Counted from the stretch's first letter, positions 22,908 to 35,074 are shown. The stretch is DNA of 64,000 bases from Perognathus longimembris pacificus (GCF_023159225.1 NC_063162.1:86519438-86583437); one strand, 5' to 3'. Numbers and translations: made by a program. The notes: generated from the letters alone by a model not told the origin.

Positions 22908-23135
22908 GACCGGGGGCTGCTGGCTCACATCTGAAATCCTCCCTATTCAGGAGGCTGAGATCTGAGGATCAAAGTTTGAAGCCAGTCTGGGCAGCTAAGT
23001 CCATGAGATTTTGATTAATTACCAGAAAATCTGAAGTGGAGTTGTGGCTTAAGGCGGTAGAACACTAGTATTGAGCAGAAACCTCAGGGACAGTGCCCTG
23101 GTCCTGGGTTCAAGCCCCACAAACAACAACATAAA
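22908..23135 (+). mobile_element. B1-Geo dimeric SINE
   Basis: B1 half 22910-23000, linker 'gattaattaccag', Geo half 23035-23125 ending GGGTTCAAGCCCC. Tail ACAAACAACAACATAAAAAA. Confidence 0.9.
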
Positions 23136-23136
23136 A

Positions 23137-23345
23137 AAGTGCCTATGGCTCACACTTTTAATATTAGCTACTCAGTAGGTTGAGATCTGAGGATTTTGGT
23201 TTGAAGCCAGCCCAGGTAGAAAGTCCATGAAATTCTTACTGCAATTAACCAAAAAGCTGGAAATGCTCAGATGATAGAGTATCAACCTTGAGAGAAAGAG
23301 CTAAGGAACAGCGTGTAGGCCTTGAGTTTAAGCCTCAGTATCCCC
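23137..23345 (+). mobile_element. B1-Geo dimeric SINE, immediately downstream copy
   Basis: Starts directly in the tail of the preceding copy with TGCCTATGGCTCACA. It is more diverged and its Geo half has lost several bases. It may be a separate insertion into, or next to, the A-tail. Confidence 0.85.
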
Positions 23346-23399
23346 ATGCATGCTCATGTCGTGTGTGTGAACACACACACATAGAGGAAAACCCTCACC

Positions 23400-23660
23400 C
23401 CTTGTCTCTGCTCCCGAAATGAATCAAAGAACTAAGGTATGATGAGACAAAAAGGGAGAACCAACCCAACAGCGATATTCACAAGACAAAATATTGGAAA
23501 TTAACTTTACAATTGGCAGGGGTGGGGGAGGGCTGTGGGAGGGAAGGTGGGAGAAAAATGAGGGAGGAGGTAACATGTATGATCACAAATGTACTTACTA
23601 TGTAACTGTAACTCCTCTGTACATCACCTTGACAACAAAATTAAATTAAGAAAAAAGAAA
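23400..23660 (+). mobile_element. LINE-1 3' UTR, plus strand
   Basis: G-rich tract (23516-23575) followed by 'actatgtaactgtaactcctctgtacatcacct' and an A-rich tail. Same 3' terminal block as at 1084, 4608, 8025 and 43165. Confidence 0.85.
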
Positions 23661-23664
23661 AAAA

Positions 23665-25345
23665 TTAGACCAAATATTTCAACAAGGGGGAAACAAAAGA
23701 ACTAAGGAAATCAGTAAGGAACTATTCATGGAATTGAATCACAAATGATCCTGAGACATGTTTCCAGGGCCATTGGTCTCTTCTGGTATAACTTACCTTC
23801 TATGTTCACAGGTAATGTATAACAATGTAAAACAGTCAGGTATGCAGAGCTCTCTGTTTACAAACATGGTTGCTGTTTAGCCAAGGCCCTGCAAAGAAGG
23901 ATGGCTTCTCTGAAGTGAGCAAGTTGAGCATGAGACGGTATCATCAAACTGCCTGCCAGTGTTCAGGAATGCAAAGGAAATGTCTGTAAAGGAGTTTTAA
24001 GTGGCAGATTACCTAACACAATAATCCATGCAATTGGACAAATTGGTTCAAAAGAGAAGACAGCTGGCTTTGTTCCAGCACCACTAAAACTATGATGGGC
24101 AGCGACAGAATAATGCCAGGAGTCCAGGGAGGCTCTGTGTGACAGACCTGGCTCTGGGCCAGCTGAAAGGGAATCTGCTCAAAATGCTTTTTCTTATTTT
24201 CCTATTTCCATTTGGCCTGTAGCAGGCACTTAAGGGCTATTCTGTTTGAATCTAAACAGGTAAACAACAACAGGACCATTTTTTTTTTAAGATGGAGAAT
24301 TTTCCAGCAATTTATCTTGAATGTAGAACTCAGGCATTCCTCACTTTCTCTGAGGCCTCCTCTTATTCCAGCAGAATTGATGACTTCAAGTCTTGGCAAT
24401 TCATTAAACCCAAAGTATTTGACAAACTGTATTTTTGGAAAGTTTTTTCTTTTCCATGAATTGGTTTCTTAGCAAGAGGAATTTATGATGAGGTGATTTT
24501 AATCCTTGCTTTTTGGAGACATCAAAAAATAAGTTCTTCCTATGAATGATGGGATTTGGGGGAGAGATGGAAGACCAAGCAGCGGCTGCAGTGCAGACAC
24601 TGCCTTGTGAAAGAAAGCTTAACCAAGTGCCTCTTTAAAAGGCCCTGAGTTGGAGCCTTTTGCGCTAATTGTGCTGTCTGAGGACTGGCAGCTCTCCAGC
24701 CCTACCTGAGTCGCACTGGCTCCTGGGCCCAGGTTGTCTGTGTGTTCACTTATTACAGCTAACCACTGCAAAATCATTCACAGACCTTGAAAATAACAGA
24801 TGGAAGGTGATTTATTTATACATTTTGACTAATAATCTTAACTTGTCATTTCATTTTTAAAATTTGATAAACGGACTGGGAGTTTGAAGAGGGAGGTGTT
24901 TGTGTTAAATTTATAACTGTGTTTCCTGGCATTTGGGGGTTGGTTATTGCTTTTTTTTGTCAGAAGAGTAGGTATGGTGTGTTGGGGGGTTGGGGGATGG
25001 TAGAGGTCTCCTTCTTACTCCCTAATGTGTAGTGTGATCTTGCATAGAACGGTTTTTAGAAATATAGTCTCCATAGAATGCATCCAAATTTTTGTAAATT
25101 AGCAGCAGAAAACTGAAAAATGTGAGTGTAGTGTTTTATTAGTACAATCTGTCTTTTCTTGCAGTATGCATAAAATATAGTTACATGACATTTTACTAAT
25201 AATTAGATTATTTCAACAGGCAAAATAGAAAATTCAAATACTCAAATAGATTTTATGGTCTGTCTCCTTAAATAGTGCCTTTGTGTAGAGCTCAGAGATG
25301 GTCACAATTCCATCTCCCTTTGAGCTGAATATATGTCATGTTGTC
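23665..25345. other. gene-free stretch, nothing recognised
   Basis: 1.7 kb of ordinary sequence. Segments around 24560-24880 lack repeat signatures and look evenly mixed in composition, so a conserved noncoding element is possible, but nothing visible proves it. No convincing exon. Confidence 0.3.
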
Positions 25346-25347
25346 TT

Positions 25348-25586
25348 AAATCTTGTGTGCATGTGTGCTTGAACTCAGAACCTGTGTGCTGTCCCTTAGC
25401 TTTTTTTTCCCTCAAGGCTAGCATTCTACCACTTGAGTCACTGCTCACCCCCACTTCCAGCTTTTTGCTGGTTAGTTGGAGATGTGAGTCACAGACTCTC
25501 CTGCTCACGCTGGCTTTGAACTGTGATTCTCAGAGTTCAGTCTCCTGAGTAGCTAGGATTATAGGTATGAGCCCCTGGTGCCCAGT
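25348..25586 (-). mobile_element. B1-Geo dimeric SINE
   Basis: Minus strand: B1 half at 25480-25585, linker at 25465-25485, Geo half to 25350. Diverged. Confidence 0.87.
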
Positions 25587-25999
25587 TTTCTTATTTATTT
25601 ATATAAACAGGTAGATGAGACAAGTGTGTGTGGACATTTCATGTGACTTCTATAGTTGCTCAAGGGACCATATGAGTAATATGACTGATTGACTAATGAT
25701 TTTATTAATTTTTCTGTTTGTGTCTTCCCAGGCACACATAGGCCCATGCGTCTTAAGTTAAACACTAAGTTTAGGAAAACAGAGCTAGAGATGTGACAAT
25801 TATTTCTAGACAACTACTTTTCCTTGAAATATGTACAAGGATTAGAGAGTAAATATTTCAGAATCTGTGGACACATAGACTCTCTCACAACCATTTCAGG
25901 TACATCACAAAACAAGCCATACAAAATACTTAAAGGGTAGGCTATTTCTGTCTCCCAATAAAATTATATTGATCTATATAGTTTGCTGCCCCTTGAGCT

Positions 26000-26130
26000 A
26001 CTCTACGTTCCTAATTTTACAAACCAACCAATGAATTGAGAGAGGTATAGTGAGTCACTCAGAATCATACGGACAGCTATGGAGGAGGCTCATCCTTCAT
26101 CCCTGGTTCCCATGTTCCATGACTCCTCAC
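26000..26130 (-). mobile_element. MIR SINE fragment
   Basis: The plus strand 'cctaattttacaaaccaaccaatgaattgagagaggtatagtgagtcactcagaatca' parallels reverse MIR 'ccattttacagatgaggaaactgaggc...gtcacacagc'. Confidence 0.65.
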
Positions 26131-27600
26131 CCGGACAGCTTCCCCTAGTTACTCCAGGTACCTCTGAGGTGTCTATGAACTACTCGTTTTCGAAAGTTCA
26201 AGTGGTTTACACAGTTTTGACCCCTGCCAATCTTTTCAGTTTCATCTTTTTGTGTTTTTGTGCTATAGAGATCAGGGCCCCAGACTGGCTGACATTTTGT
26301 GGGAAGGTCTGTTGTACAGGTAGAGAACTGGCACCTTCTAGAAATGTAAGAGGATGACATGGCCTAGATTGTCTGAAGAAGTGAGTAGATCTGGCTGTGT
26401 AGACTTTTGGAGGTGCATTCAGTGACTGTGGGCAGTTATTGCTTTCATCTTCTCTGTCCGTGCCTGTAAGTCAATGTGCTGTGGCAGGATGGTCACGTGG
26501 CACGAGTCAGAAGAATCAATGGTCTTTATGAGAGTGTTATTAAAAGGTGATCCTGGCAGTGCAGCTGGGAAGATGTAAGTCAGGGCCACCTCTGCATGTT
26601 CCTTAAAGGGTAAAGGGCCCCTTGGCAGTAAAGAGACTAACAGCAATGCCAAGAGATGGAGAGAAAGTGGGCAGAAAATAGTCAATGTCCGGTCCCTTTT
26701 CGGGAGGTCCATGCTGGCTTTGATGGCTGAGACTCTTCTTTGTCTTTATCATCCTCCTTCTCAATTACACCCTTTTCCCTTGCTTTGGATATTTTCAGTT
26801 GAGAATTTGACAGCCACAATCCAACAGCCCTGACTGCTTTTCACCATCTACTTGGTAAAGAATCTGTCTTCAAATGTCAAGTTGTATATAAAAGTCCACA
26901 TTTTTACAGAAATTCTGTTTCTTTTTTAACAAGAAACTTCTGTTTATTTCTCTTGCATTCATTAAGTTCATAAGACAAGCAGAAGATACCTTTTGATGTC
27001 TTGGCAGGCAGAAATATGTATTTCTATGCGGAACTTTACAAATTTGTGTCCATACATACACAGGATCTATAGAGGCAACCACATCTGCTCCTCTCCTCTG
27101 CAACTAAGCTGCTATTTTGAGACATAGGTAACTTTGCCCAGTCTTCAAAATGAACAAATAATTAAAAACTGAACAAACAACACAGGTTCCAGTGGCTTAA
27201 CGTACCACAGGAAAAAAATCCAGCAGCTCTGTAAAGTATGTTCATTACTGACAGGACATTTCTTGTGTTTCCGATTTAGAAAACCATGTTTCTGCTACAG
27301 TCCACACAGAAGCTGTGACTGTGTTCACAGCAGAAAGTCAAGTGCAGAACTGGAAAAGACTATAGTCAGTGCTCATAAACCAACTATAAATTTCAAGGCA
27401 GAAAGAGTCTTTCTGGCATATTAATTTTTGTATGAGACAGTTTATAAGAGTCTTGATAAACAACATGTTTCCAAATGTTTGCATGACTGAGCACTATGAT
27501 GCAAGCCAAAACTAAGAGGAATTTCTGAAAGGGAACTTCATTCATTTTGATTCCTAGTAGTGAAGCTATTTTTTGACTCTTGAAACTCCCATAAAGTTCA
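26131..27600. other. gene-free stretch, nothing recognised
   Basis: About 1.5 kb. Open frames up to 97 codons (26419-26712 minus) show no family resemblance, no flanking splice signals that stand out and no coding-like bias. I treat them as chance. Confidence 0.35.
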
Positions 27601-27961
27601 CAAATCTGAAGTGTGTAGATTACTCAGTGAATTTTGTTATGGAACACCCATGCAACTATTGGCACACATTAAGATTTATAGTATTGACTACATTCCAGAA
27701 AGTTCTCTCATGCCTCTGAGTGAGTATCTCTACCAAAGATAATCACTATTTTGAATTCTTATATCATTGGTTCATTTTGCCTACTTTTGAACTTCATATT
27801 AACAAAATAAGATACCACGTTCACTTTTAAGGTTGGCTATTTTTACTCTATGTCTTTGAGGATCAACCATATACATTACTTAGAGTTTATAATTTATTTA
27901 ACTATTGTGCTGATGATGATAATTTAGATTGCTTTTAGTTTGGGGCTCTTGCATTTTTAAA

Positions 27962-28160
27962 ATTTTTTTTTGGCCAGTACTGGGCCTTGAACTCAGCCTG
28001 AGCACTGTCCCTGGCTTCTTTTATGCTCAAGGCTAGCACTCTACCACTTGAGCCACAGCGTCACTTCTGGCTTTTTCTATATATGTGGTGCTGAGGAATC
28101 GAACCCAGGGCTTCATGTATATGAGGCAAGCACTCTACCACGAGGCCATATTCCCAGCCC
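27962..28160 (-). mobile_element. IDL-Geo SINE, imperfect TSD
   Basis: Complete minus-strand dimer with a 6-bp deletion in the Geo half. GGGGCTCTTGCATTT near 27942 versus GGGGACTCTTGCACTTT near 28163 is the mutated TSD, so an older copy. Confidence 0.9.
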
Positions 28161-28529
28161 AAGGGGACTCTTGCACTTTAAAGAGCTGAGAGTATTTGAG
28201 TGAACTCATGAATTCTCTCCTCCTTGCTAATATACCTACAATGGAATTTCTTAATCATAAAGTAAGAATAGGTTTAGTACTAGTAGATACCAGAAACAGT
28301 TTTCCACAGTGATTGCACTAATTTACAATGTCCAAGAATTCCTGTTGTTTCATATTCTCCCCAGTCCTTGGTATTATAGCATGGACTCACTTTTACCTCT
28401 GTTCTTGACTGTCTTAGTCTGTGCTCAGTGCCATACAAAATACTACAGATTGGGTGGCTTAAATGATAGCAATTTATTTTCTTATAGGGCAGGCAATATA
28501 AGATTAAGATGCTAATTAAATTTGGTTTT

Positions 28530-28530
<1 letters not shown>

Positions 28531-28575
<45 letters not shown>
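28531..28575. repeat. (GT)n microsatellite
   Basis: About 22 perfect GT units at the tail end of a minus-strand SINE. Confidence 0.98.
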
Positions 28576-28576
<1 letters not shown>

Positions 28577-28796
28577 CCTATACCTTGAACTCAGGGCCTT
28601 GAATTATCACTTGGATTTTCCTCTTAAGCCTGATGCTCCACCACTTAAGACATACCTCCACTTCTGGCTTTTTGACACCTAATTGGAGATATAAGTATTT
28701 CAGATATGTTGGCCTGGGCTAATGTTGAACCAAGATTCTTAGATCTCAGCTTCTTGAGTAGCTAGGATTACAGGAGTGAGCCACTAGAAATTGGCC
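28576..28796 (-). mobile_element. B1-Geo dimeric SINE
   Basis: Minus strand: B1 half 28690-28795, linker 'acacctaattggagata', Geo half to 28580. The (GT)n tract replaces its A-tail. Confidence 0.85.
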
Positions 28797-29334
28797 TGAA
28801 TGCAGTTTTTGATTTGGGCTGTCCTCCTGGTTTCAGATGGTTACCATCTTGCTATGAGCGTATCATGCCTTTCCTATGTATCTGAATAGGCGAGAACACT
28901 CTATATCTCTTCTTCCTCTTCCAAGAATATTAATCCCATTGGATAAGGACCTTATCTCTTTGAGCTACTTTAACCTTGGCTCCAGCTCCAAATACCACCC
29001 CTTGGTGAGTTAGGAATTTAATGGAAGAACTTGGGTGGTGGTGAGGGGTACAATTCGGTTCCTAACAGTCATCTACTGCTGCTATTTTATTGTAGTTTTA
29101 ATATCCCTGATGACTATTAAGTGACTATTATATGTTTACAGTCCATTTGGATTTCCTTCTATAAAGAGATTGCTCAAGGTATTGCTCATTGGAGAAAATC
29201 ATTGGATTGTCATTTTCCATATTGATTTGCAGGGGCCCTTTATATATTCTGGATATATATCCTTTAACAGATATATGAACTAAAATAGCATTCCTTAGTC
29301 AACAGCTATTTGTCAATTCTTCCAGTTTCTCTTT

Positions 29335-29402
29335 CTTTTTAAGGTTAGGCTTCATGAATGCTACACAAGTGTTCTACTACTGTGCTAAGTCCCAATACTG
29401 TT
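29335..29402 (-). mobile_element. ID/tRNA-like monomer relic
   Basis: Reverse-complement order 'agcacagtagtagaacacttgtgtagcattcatgaagcct'. Short and diverged. Confidence 0.4.
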
Positions 29403-29440
29403 AATTCTCTCTCATGTGTTATTATTTTGAACAGACTTTC

Positions 29441-29442
<2 letters not shown>

Positions 29443-29485
<43 letters not shown>
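29443..29485. repeat. (CA)n microsatellite
   Basis: About 21 perfect CA units. Confidence 0.98.
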
Positions 29486-29487
<2 letters not shown>

Positions 29488-29562
29488 CTGATACTGGGTT
29501 TTAAGTCAGGGCCTTGCACTTGAAAGTCAAGCACTTTACCATTTGAGCAATATCTGAACTCT
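29486..29562 (-). mobile_element. ID/tRNA-like SINE monomer
   Basis: Reverse complement 'ttgctcaaatggtaaagtgcttgactttcaagtgcaaggccctgacttaaaacccagtatc' in segments. The (CA)n occupies the tail position. Confidence 0.65.
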
Positions 29563-30104
29563 TCTTGTTTTATGTTCTTTTTTTTTCTTCCAATAAATTA
29601 AGAACTTTATTTAATTTTGTAATTATAGTTCCTGTGACCTCATCTGCATATTTTCAGCCAGGTAGGTAATTGCTGACACATTAGTGCATAATGAATAGCT
29701 GAAGGAAAATAGCAGAAAATTTCTATTTAAATTACAGCTCCCCGTAAACATGAGCATAAGGAGCTTCTACTGAGGCAAATTTGGTATTTAGTGATTGGAC
29801 AACCACCTCCTGCTCACCAGCGTTAGTCCCTTCTGATGCCAGTCTCCCTCCTTCTGAGTTTCCTCTTGTATAGCAGGAAATTTTCTTTGGAGTTGGGCAG
29901 CTGCCACATGGAGATTTTTCACTTTCCTCTGAGTATGATAGTCCCACTGGGTGGGTGTTCTGTGCTTGCATTTTTCCAACTCAGAAAATTTCAGAACACT
30001 GGGGTTGCTTCTTTCTGCTGGTAGGTGGGTCTTTGGGTCAGGAGAGAAAAGAAAGAGACCAAAAAATTGATAGAAGACCACACTTTGGATACCTTGTCTT
30101 TATA

Positions 30105-30164
30105 TTTCTCCTCCTCTTCCTCTTCCTCCTCCTCTCTCTCCTCCTCTTCCTCCTCTTCTTCTTC
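30105..30164. repeat. (TCC)n/(TTC)n tract
   Basis: C/T-only trinucleotide tract that ends exactly at the SINE 3' end, so it is the expanded tail complement. Confidence 0.93.
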
Positions 30165-30345
30165 TTTTTGCCAGTCCTGGGGCTTGAACTCAAAGCCTGG
30201 GCATCCCTGAGCTTTTTTTGCTCAATGGTAGAACTCTACTACTTGAGCCATAGTGTCACTTCCAGACTTTTCTGTTTATGTGGAATCGAACCCAGGGCTT
30301 CATGCATGCTAGTCAAGCACTCTACCACTAGCCACATTCCCAGCC
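30165..30345 (-). mobile_element. IDL-Geo SINE, diverged
   Basis: Minus-strand dimer with a deletion at the junction (lacks the GGTGCTG.GG block). Ends CATTCCCAGCCCC. Older than most IDL-Geo copies here. Confidence 0.88.
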
Positions 30346-30499
30346 CCTGTATGTCTCCTTTTTTTTTAATGCTTACATTTTGAAACTTTTTGGTTGGTGC
30401 CAAGCTCTGATTATTTATAATTTGTGTATTGCCCTCCCTTGAGGTGCTAAGGCCCTGTACCTCTTTTTGATCAGAGGGAATAGGGTTATTCTTTGTGAT

Positions 30500-30642
30500 T
30501 GCTCTGCCATCATTGATCCTCTTTTTCTTTTTTTCCAGGCTAGAGTCTTATGTTTTATGGCTTAGCTGACATGGGCTAATCCTCTTACTTATGGCTCTTG
30601 CAAAGCTGTGATTACAGGTATGCACTACCATTCAGGCTCTTT
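30500..30642 (-). mobile_element. B1/Alu-like monomer relic
   Basis: 'ggcttagctgacatgggctaatcc...tgtgattacaggtatgcactacca' resembles reverse 7SL-derived SINE sequence. Diverged. Confidence 0.5.
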
Positions 30643-32322
30643 TTTTTATTATTGTTGTTGAGGAGAATGCATGTTCTTTTCAAGTACATATGAACATTTA
30701 ACAAAATCTCTTAAACTAGTTCATAAGATAATTCTCAATAAATTTTAGGTTAGAATCAGAATATCTTTAGTCATTGAGTGAGAAGTCAGTACCAGTTATC
30801 ATTGGTAACTAGAAAATCATCACATATTTGGAAATTGGGCAACACATTAAAGTAACCCATAGGTCATCCCAGAAACCAAAGAAATCTTTAAGACAAGTCA
30901 GTAGTTTGTATAGAAAATGACCATAGAGACAAATCAATTGCCAATTACATAGTTGCAGTTCGAGCTCACAAAAATGCTCATTTTTTCCTGAGCCATAGAG
31001 AGTACACTCAGAAGTTCTGGACACTGTCTATGTCAAGGCAGAGAGAAACATGAATGTGAATAGATAACACAAGGACAGAAGGAGGTACAAAGTGCCAGCT
31101 ACCCATGGAGATTTACTTCCTCAGCCAACTTTGTTTGTAAGGCAAATATCACACTTGCCAGAAGTATTGGATTAAATATCCTCCCAAGTCATTTATACAT
31201 GCTAAGCACTTTCTAGATGTGCATCCATGCTGGCCTTAGATTGTCTGTTTCAGTCGGACTTGCACTGGTGGAGGCTAACAAATGAGCATGAACTTCTAGG
31301 TTGGGGAAGAGCAAAGGACCTACAGTTAAATATCATTTAGCAGTTTCTGGCTGTAAGAACATGAGTAAAAATCATTGCCAATTTGAGCCTTGGTGTTTTT
31401 TCGGCTGTACAACCTGTTTCATTGCATTTATGGTTAGGATAGAATGAATAGGAAGCCTTCGCCCTGTGTCTGGCTACTAGGATCATCAATATGTGTTATT
31501 CCCTCCCCTTTCCTAGACTCTCAAGTGAAAAAAAAATTGATAATGTCCTAACTTGTAGGGTTGGTGTTAGACTCTGAGTATGGGATTGGCTGAGGAGCCT
31601 TGGGAATAGCGAGAATCAAAGTTCACTGGTTGAAGGCCTCATGAATATCAAAGTTTTCTCATAAGAGGAAGGAGCACTCGTTCTTAGTGATATCACTGTA
31701 TGCTGACATGGTTAAAAGTTCCTGCAGAGCACATCCAGGAAAGTGGTGACTAACACTTTACTTCTGTCCAAGCCTGGAAGAGCCCTTCCTACATCAGGAG
31801 TCAGCCCACATATAACATTTTCCACTCACACAGGACTGGGATCTGTTGGCACTCATCAGTTTCTGAGATTTGCAGGAAAGCACAAGACAGGAAAACATTA
31901 TTACCAGTGGCTGATTAGGATGGTAGTTCGTCTCAGCAGAGTTTCAGCAGAGACTCCTGAAGGGTAGAAGCATTGACTCTGGCCCGTGGAGAGTGTGTCA
32001 GGAAAGATGGCCTCACTCTGAGGGCCCCTGAGGAAGCTCTGGGAGCCCCCAGCATTCCTGGTTGAGCAGACAGATTTGATGCACAGTGATGGAGAAGGAC
32101 AAGCAAGCATTCTGTGCAGATGTGAGCTTTGTCAGCGTGGACAGTAGTGATACAGGCAAACATGAGCTAGGTGTTGTGTGTACACCATCCTCAGGGCCTT
32201 TATCTCTATAGGATCCTCCAGAGCCCCTGGAAATCTGCCTGGGTTTGACTAGTGATGTCTGCCATGGTGTAGGGAGGTTCTGGGTGACTCAGGTGTTCTT
32301 TCTTTCCTTAAAAAAAAATTAA
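30643..32322. other. gene-free stretch
   Basis: Nothing recognised except a weak MIR-like segment near 31345-31440. Open frames below 80 codons overlap one another on both strands and look like chance. Confidence 0.33.
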
Positions 32323-32335
32323 AAACAAACTTGTT

Positions 32336-32678
32336 GCAGTTGTGTAACTCCTTTGAACAATTAACTCATAGTTTAACAGAATTAATTCCAGGAAGTGGAA
32401 CCATGTGCTGCTGAGAGGGGTGTGTGTGTCAACAGGAGGCAATGAAGTCAAGGGGGGGGGGGAAATGAATGGAAAGGTGGGTGAATATAGTCATAATATC
32501 CAATGTACATATGAGAAAATGGAACTAGGCAACTTGAAGGGATGGGTAGGGTTGGGAAAGATGGGGGAAAATGATGGAATGGGTGACATTGGTAATGATG
32601 CATTGTACTCATAAATGGATATATTGAATTGAAACCTGTCAGTACAACTACTTAAAGATAATAAAAAAATAAAAAATG
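32336..32678 (+). mobile_element. LINE-1 3' end with 13-bp TSD
   Basis: AAACAAACTTGTT at 32323-32335 and 32679-32691. The interior has the G-rich tract (32450-32462, 32530-32580) and ends AGATAATAAAAAAATAAAA, a polyadenylation signal plus tail. 5'-truncated. Confidence 0.9.
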
Positions 32679-33060
32679 AAACAAACTTGTTTACCTGGTG
32701 GTAAAAGTGAGGCTCACCACAAGCTATAATGAAAACTATTGTCCCTTCATTGTGTTCCATTATAGCATTATTGAATATTAAAGATGAAGAGGGTAGGATA
32801 GGAGATGCATGTTCTATCACAAAGCTTCAAACACTGTGAGGAATGGTCAGTGCTATTTTATTTCTCTTCCTCCACTCTCAGACTATGTCAAAGCAAATGC
32901 AAATTGCTGTATCACTACATCTGTAAACAATTGCATCTTAACATACCACATTCCACAAGCTCCTCAATACTATCAAATATTTGCTATTCTATTTTCTCTC
33001 ATTGTACTATATTTATTTTTCATTTTATATTTTACTTCAACCTTTAAGAAAATGAGCTTA

Positions 33061-33290
33061 GGGCTGGGGATATGGCCTAGTGGCAAAGAATGCTTGCCTC
33101 CTATACATGAAGCCCTGGGTTCGATTCCATAGCACCGCATATACAGAAAAAGGCCAGAAGTGGCGCTGTGGCTCAAGTGGCAGAGTGCTAGCCTTGAGCA
33201 AAAAGAAGCCAGGGACAGTGCTCAGGCCCTGAGTCCAAGCCCCAGGACTGGCAAAAAAAAAAAAAAAAAAAAGAAAGAAAAAAGAAAAAA
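33061..33290 (+). mobile_element. IDL-Geo SINE with perfect TSD
   Basis: AAGAAAATGAGCTTA at 33046-33060 and 33291-33305. Full dimer with B box GGTTCGATTCC. The start GGGCTGGGGATATGG lacks one G. Tail A19 then GAAAGA-type A/G-rich. Confidence 0.96.
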
Positions 33291-33305
33291 AAGAAAATGA
33301 GCTTA

Positions 33306-34085
33306 TATTTGAGCCATTTACTTTTACAGCCAGCTATACTGTTGTTCTGTTCTAGGAATGCTTCTCTGCAAATCACTGAAGAACAGAAATGGTTGTGGGT
33401 GAGATATGATGATCTTCCAGCTGAGTCTTTTCCTTCAGTGACCTTGCCTGAAGTTGTTGCCCTTTAGGCTACTGTGTCCCTCAATTTTTACTAGCAGGGC
33501 CATATAGCATTGACTCCAGAATGTAGATAGGTGCAAACCGAGTCTAGGAAAGTTAAATAAGTGTTCTCCAACCTGAGAAAAGCTTGGGTTCAAACCTGGG
33601 CAGTGGGACTACAGAGCTGACCTTTTGGGTACTGTGTCATAGGACCACAGCTAGTAACTAAACCAAATCCATGTCACTTGTCATACCAAGTGTGCTGAAT
33701 ATGCTGAAATAAAAATCCATCAAAACTCAAGGCATTAATTCTGCATACAGTATTATAGTAAGTATATTTGGGGTGAGGACAGTACAAAACAAGAAGATTG
33801 GATCTTCTGACTTAAACAGACAGATGAACCATAAAATGGAAAATGCTAAAACAAAACACTATAGCCATTCAGGAGATGTATCTATTTTGCTGGGAAACAT
33901 GGTCAGAGTCAGGCCCAGGGTTGCTTGAGTCTGGTTAATGAAGCTTTTGTGAAGAGGGCTGTGGAGGATGAACACACACGGACAAGCAGAAACTAAAGGG
34001 AACTCTTCAACAACAATAAAAGTGGGAATAGTGGCTGATACTGATTTGAACAACTATGCTCTATTCTCTCTTTTGACTTTTCTAC
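33306..34085. other. gene-free stretch
   Basis: Nothing recognised. A weak MIR-like segment near 33600-33660 is not strong enough to call. Confidence 0.33.
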
Positions 34086-34452
34086 TTATGCTCTTTCATA
34101 GGTCTGCATCATAATCTGTGAAGCAGGTGCTGTCCTTATCTCTTACTTTTAAAGACTATGTGGTAGCTAGGTACCCAATGGTTCATGCCTATAATCCTAG
34201 CTACTGAGGAGGCTGAGATCTGAAGATTGTGATTTGATGCCAGCCCAGGTCGGGAAGATGGTGAGAATTATCTCCAATTAACCATCAAAAAGCTGGATGT
34301 GGATCTGTGGCTTAAATGAAAAGCACTAACTCTAGTTAGGGGTACAAAAATGTGGAACCTCAGTCAGAGAAGATTAGGCAACATATTCAAGACTACACAG
34401 CAAGCAAGCAAACTGAAAATTCCCACAGGAGTTGGCAGACCCAGAACCCAAG
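34086..34452 (-). mobile_element. MIR SINE split by a B1-Geo SINE
   Basis: Reverse-MIR pieces 34090-34152 and 34350-34450 ('agattaggcaacatattcaagactacacagcaagcaag') flank a younger SINE. Confidence 0.6.
34153..34345 (+). mobile_element. B1-Geo dimeric SINE
   Basis: B1 half 'ggttcatgcctataatcctagc' onward, linker 'tctccaattaaccatcaaaaagc', truncated Geo half. Confidence 0.88.
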
Positions 34453-35034
34453 TTCCCAGCCATACTGCCCTTAGGTATATCCCGTTTGTAATTGTCAAGC
34501 CCTTTCAGGTAGGACTGATAAAGCATCCACTGGATTGTAGGTGTAGGAAAGCACTCTTGAGTACTGAGCTGCACAGATAGGGGCTTGGGTTTTGCCACCT
34601 GCACTCAGTTGGCAGAGTAGTTGACCCAGTTAGGGGCACTTAGAAGCATCTACACCACACATGGAAAAGGCCCAAGCTTCATTTTGTCCCAGCTGGATTG
34701 TTGCAGTAATTTCCACAGATTTTCTTTTCCCAAAGTGCTGCTGAGATAGTGAAACTTCACTATAAAGCAAGCTAACCGTATACCAACAAGACAGAGAGGC
34801 AAAGTTATTCACAAGCCTTGCTCATATCAGCATAATCAGAGCAAACTCTCCCCAAGGCCAAGCCAAACTGAGCAGGAAGGAGCTCACCAGAGCAATGGCC
34901 GGAGAAACCTAACAAAGCAGCTTAGTGATGTGTTGTGACCAGTATTCTGTCATCCTTTTGTATACATTGTCTGCAGGCACACCCTAAGTCCTTAAGTCCT
35001 CAGAGTCAATGAAGAAGAAACAGGATATGTGCAT

Positions 35035-35038
<4 letters not shown>

Positions 35039-35074
<36 letters not shown>

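Larger units (their letters stand above)
28410..29067 (-). mobile_element. MaLR-type LTR (MST/MLT class), split by SINE
   Basis: The plus strand reads reverse LTR: 'tgtcttagtctgtgctcagtgccatac', 'gattgggtggcttaaa' (28410-28510), then 'gtcctcctggtttcag', 'ccattggataaggacc', 'acaattcggttcctaaca' (28800-29067). A (GT)n tract and a B1-Geo SINE sit between. Confidence 0.8.
27600..29340 (-). mobile_element. second ancient LINE-1, split by SINE and LTR
   Basis: Colinear antisense L1M-like pieces lie at 27640-27960, 28180-28400 ('cagttttccacagtgattgcac') and 29070-29340 ('cctttatatattctggatatatatcc'). They are interrupted by an IDL-Geo SINE and a MaLR LTR. No open reading frame survives. Confidence 0.65.

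Noticed and set aside
22674..22934. Frames containing HHIYGKRPEGALWLRWQSA-like phrases (also 3524, 38193, 15279)
   Set aside because: Plus-strand reading of the IDL-Geo SINE, which repeats wherever the SINE occurs.
23340..23385. CRISPR-like direct repeats (tgtgtgtg / acacacac)
   Set aside because: Simple dinucleotide repeats in a mammalian genome; no spaced repeat units anywhere in the window.
32450..32462. G-run as possible G-quadruplex
   Set aside because: A single G-run within the normal G-rich tract of an L1 3' UTR; not four separate runs with short loops at this spot.
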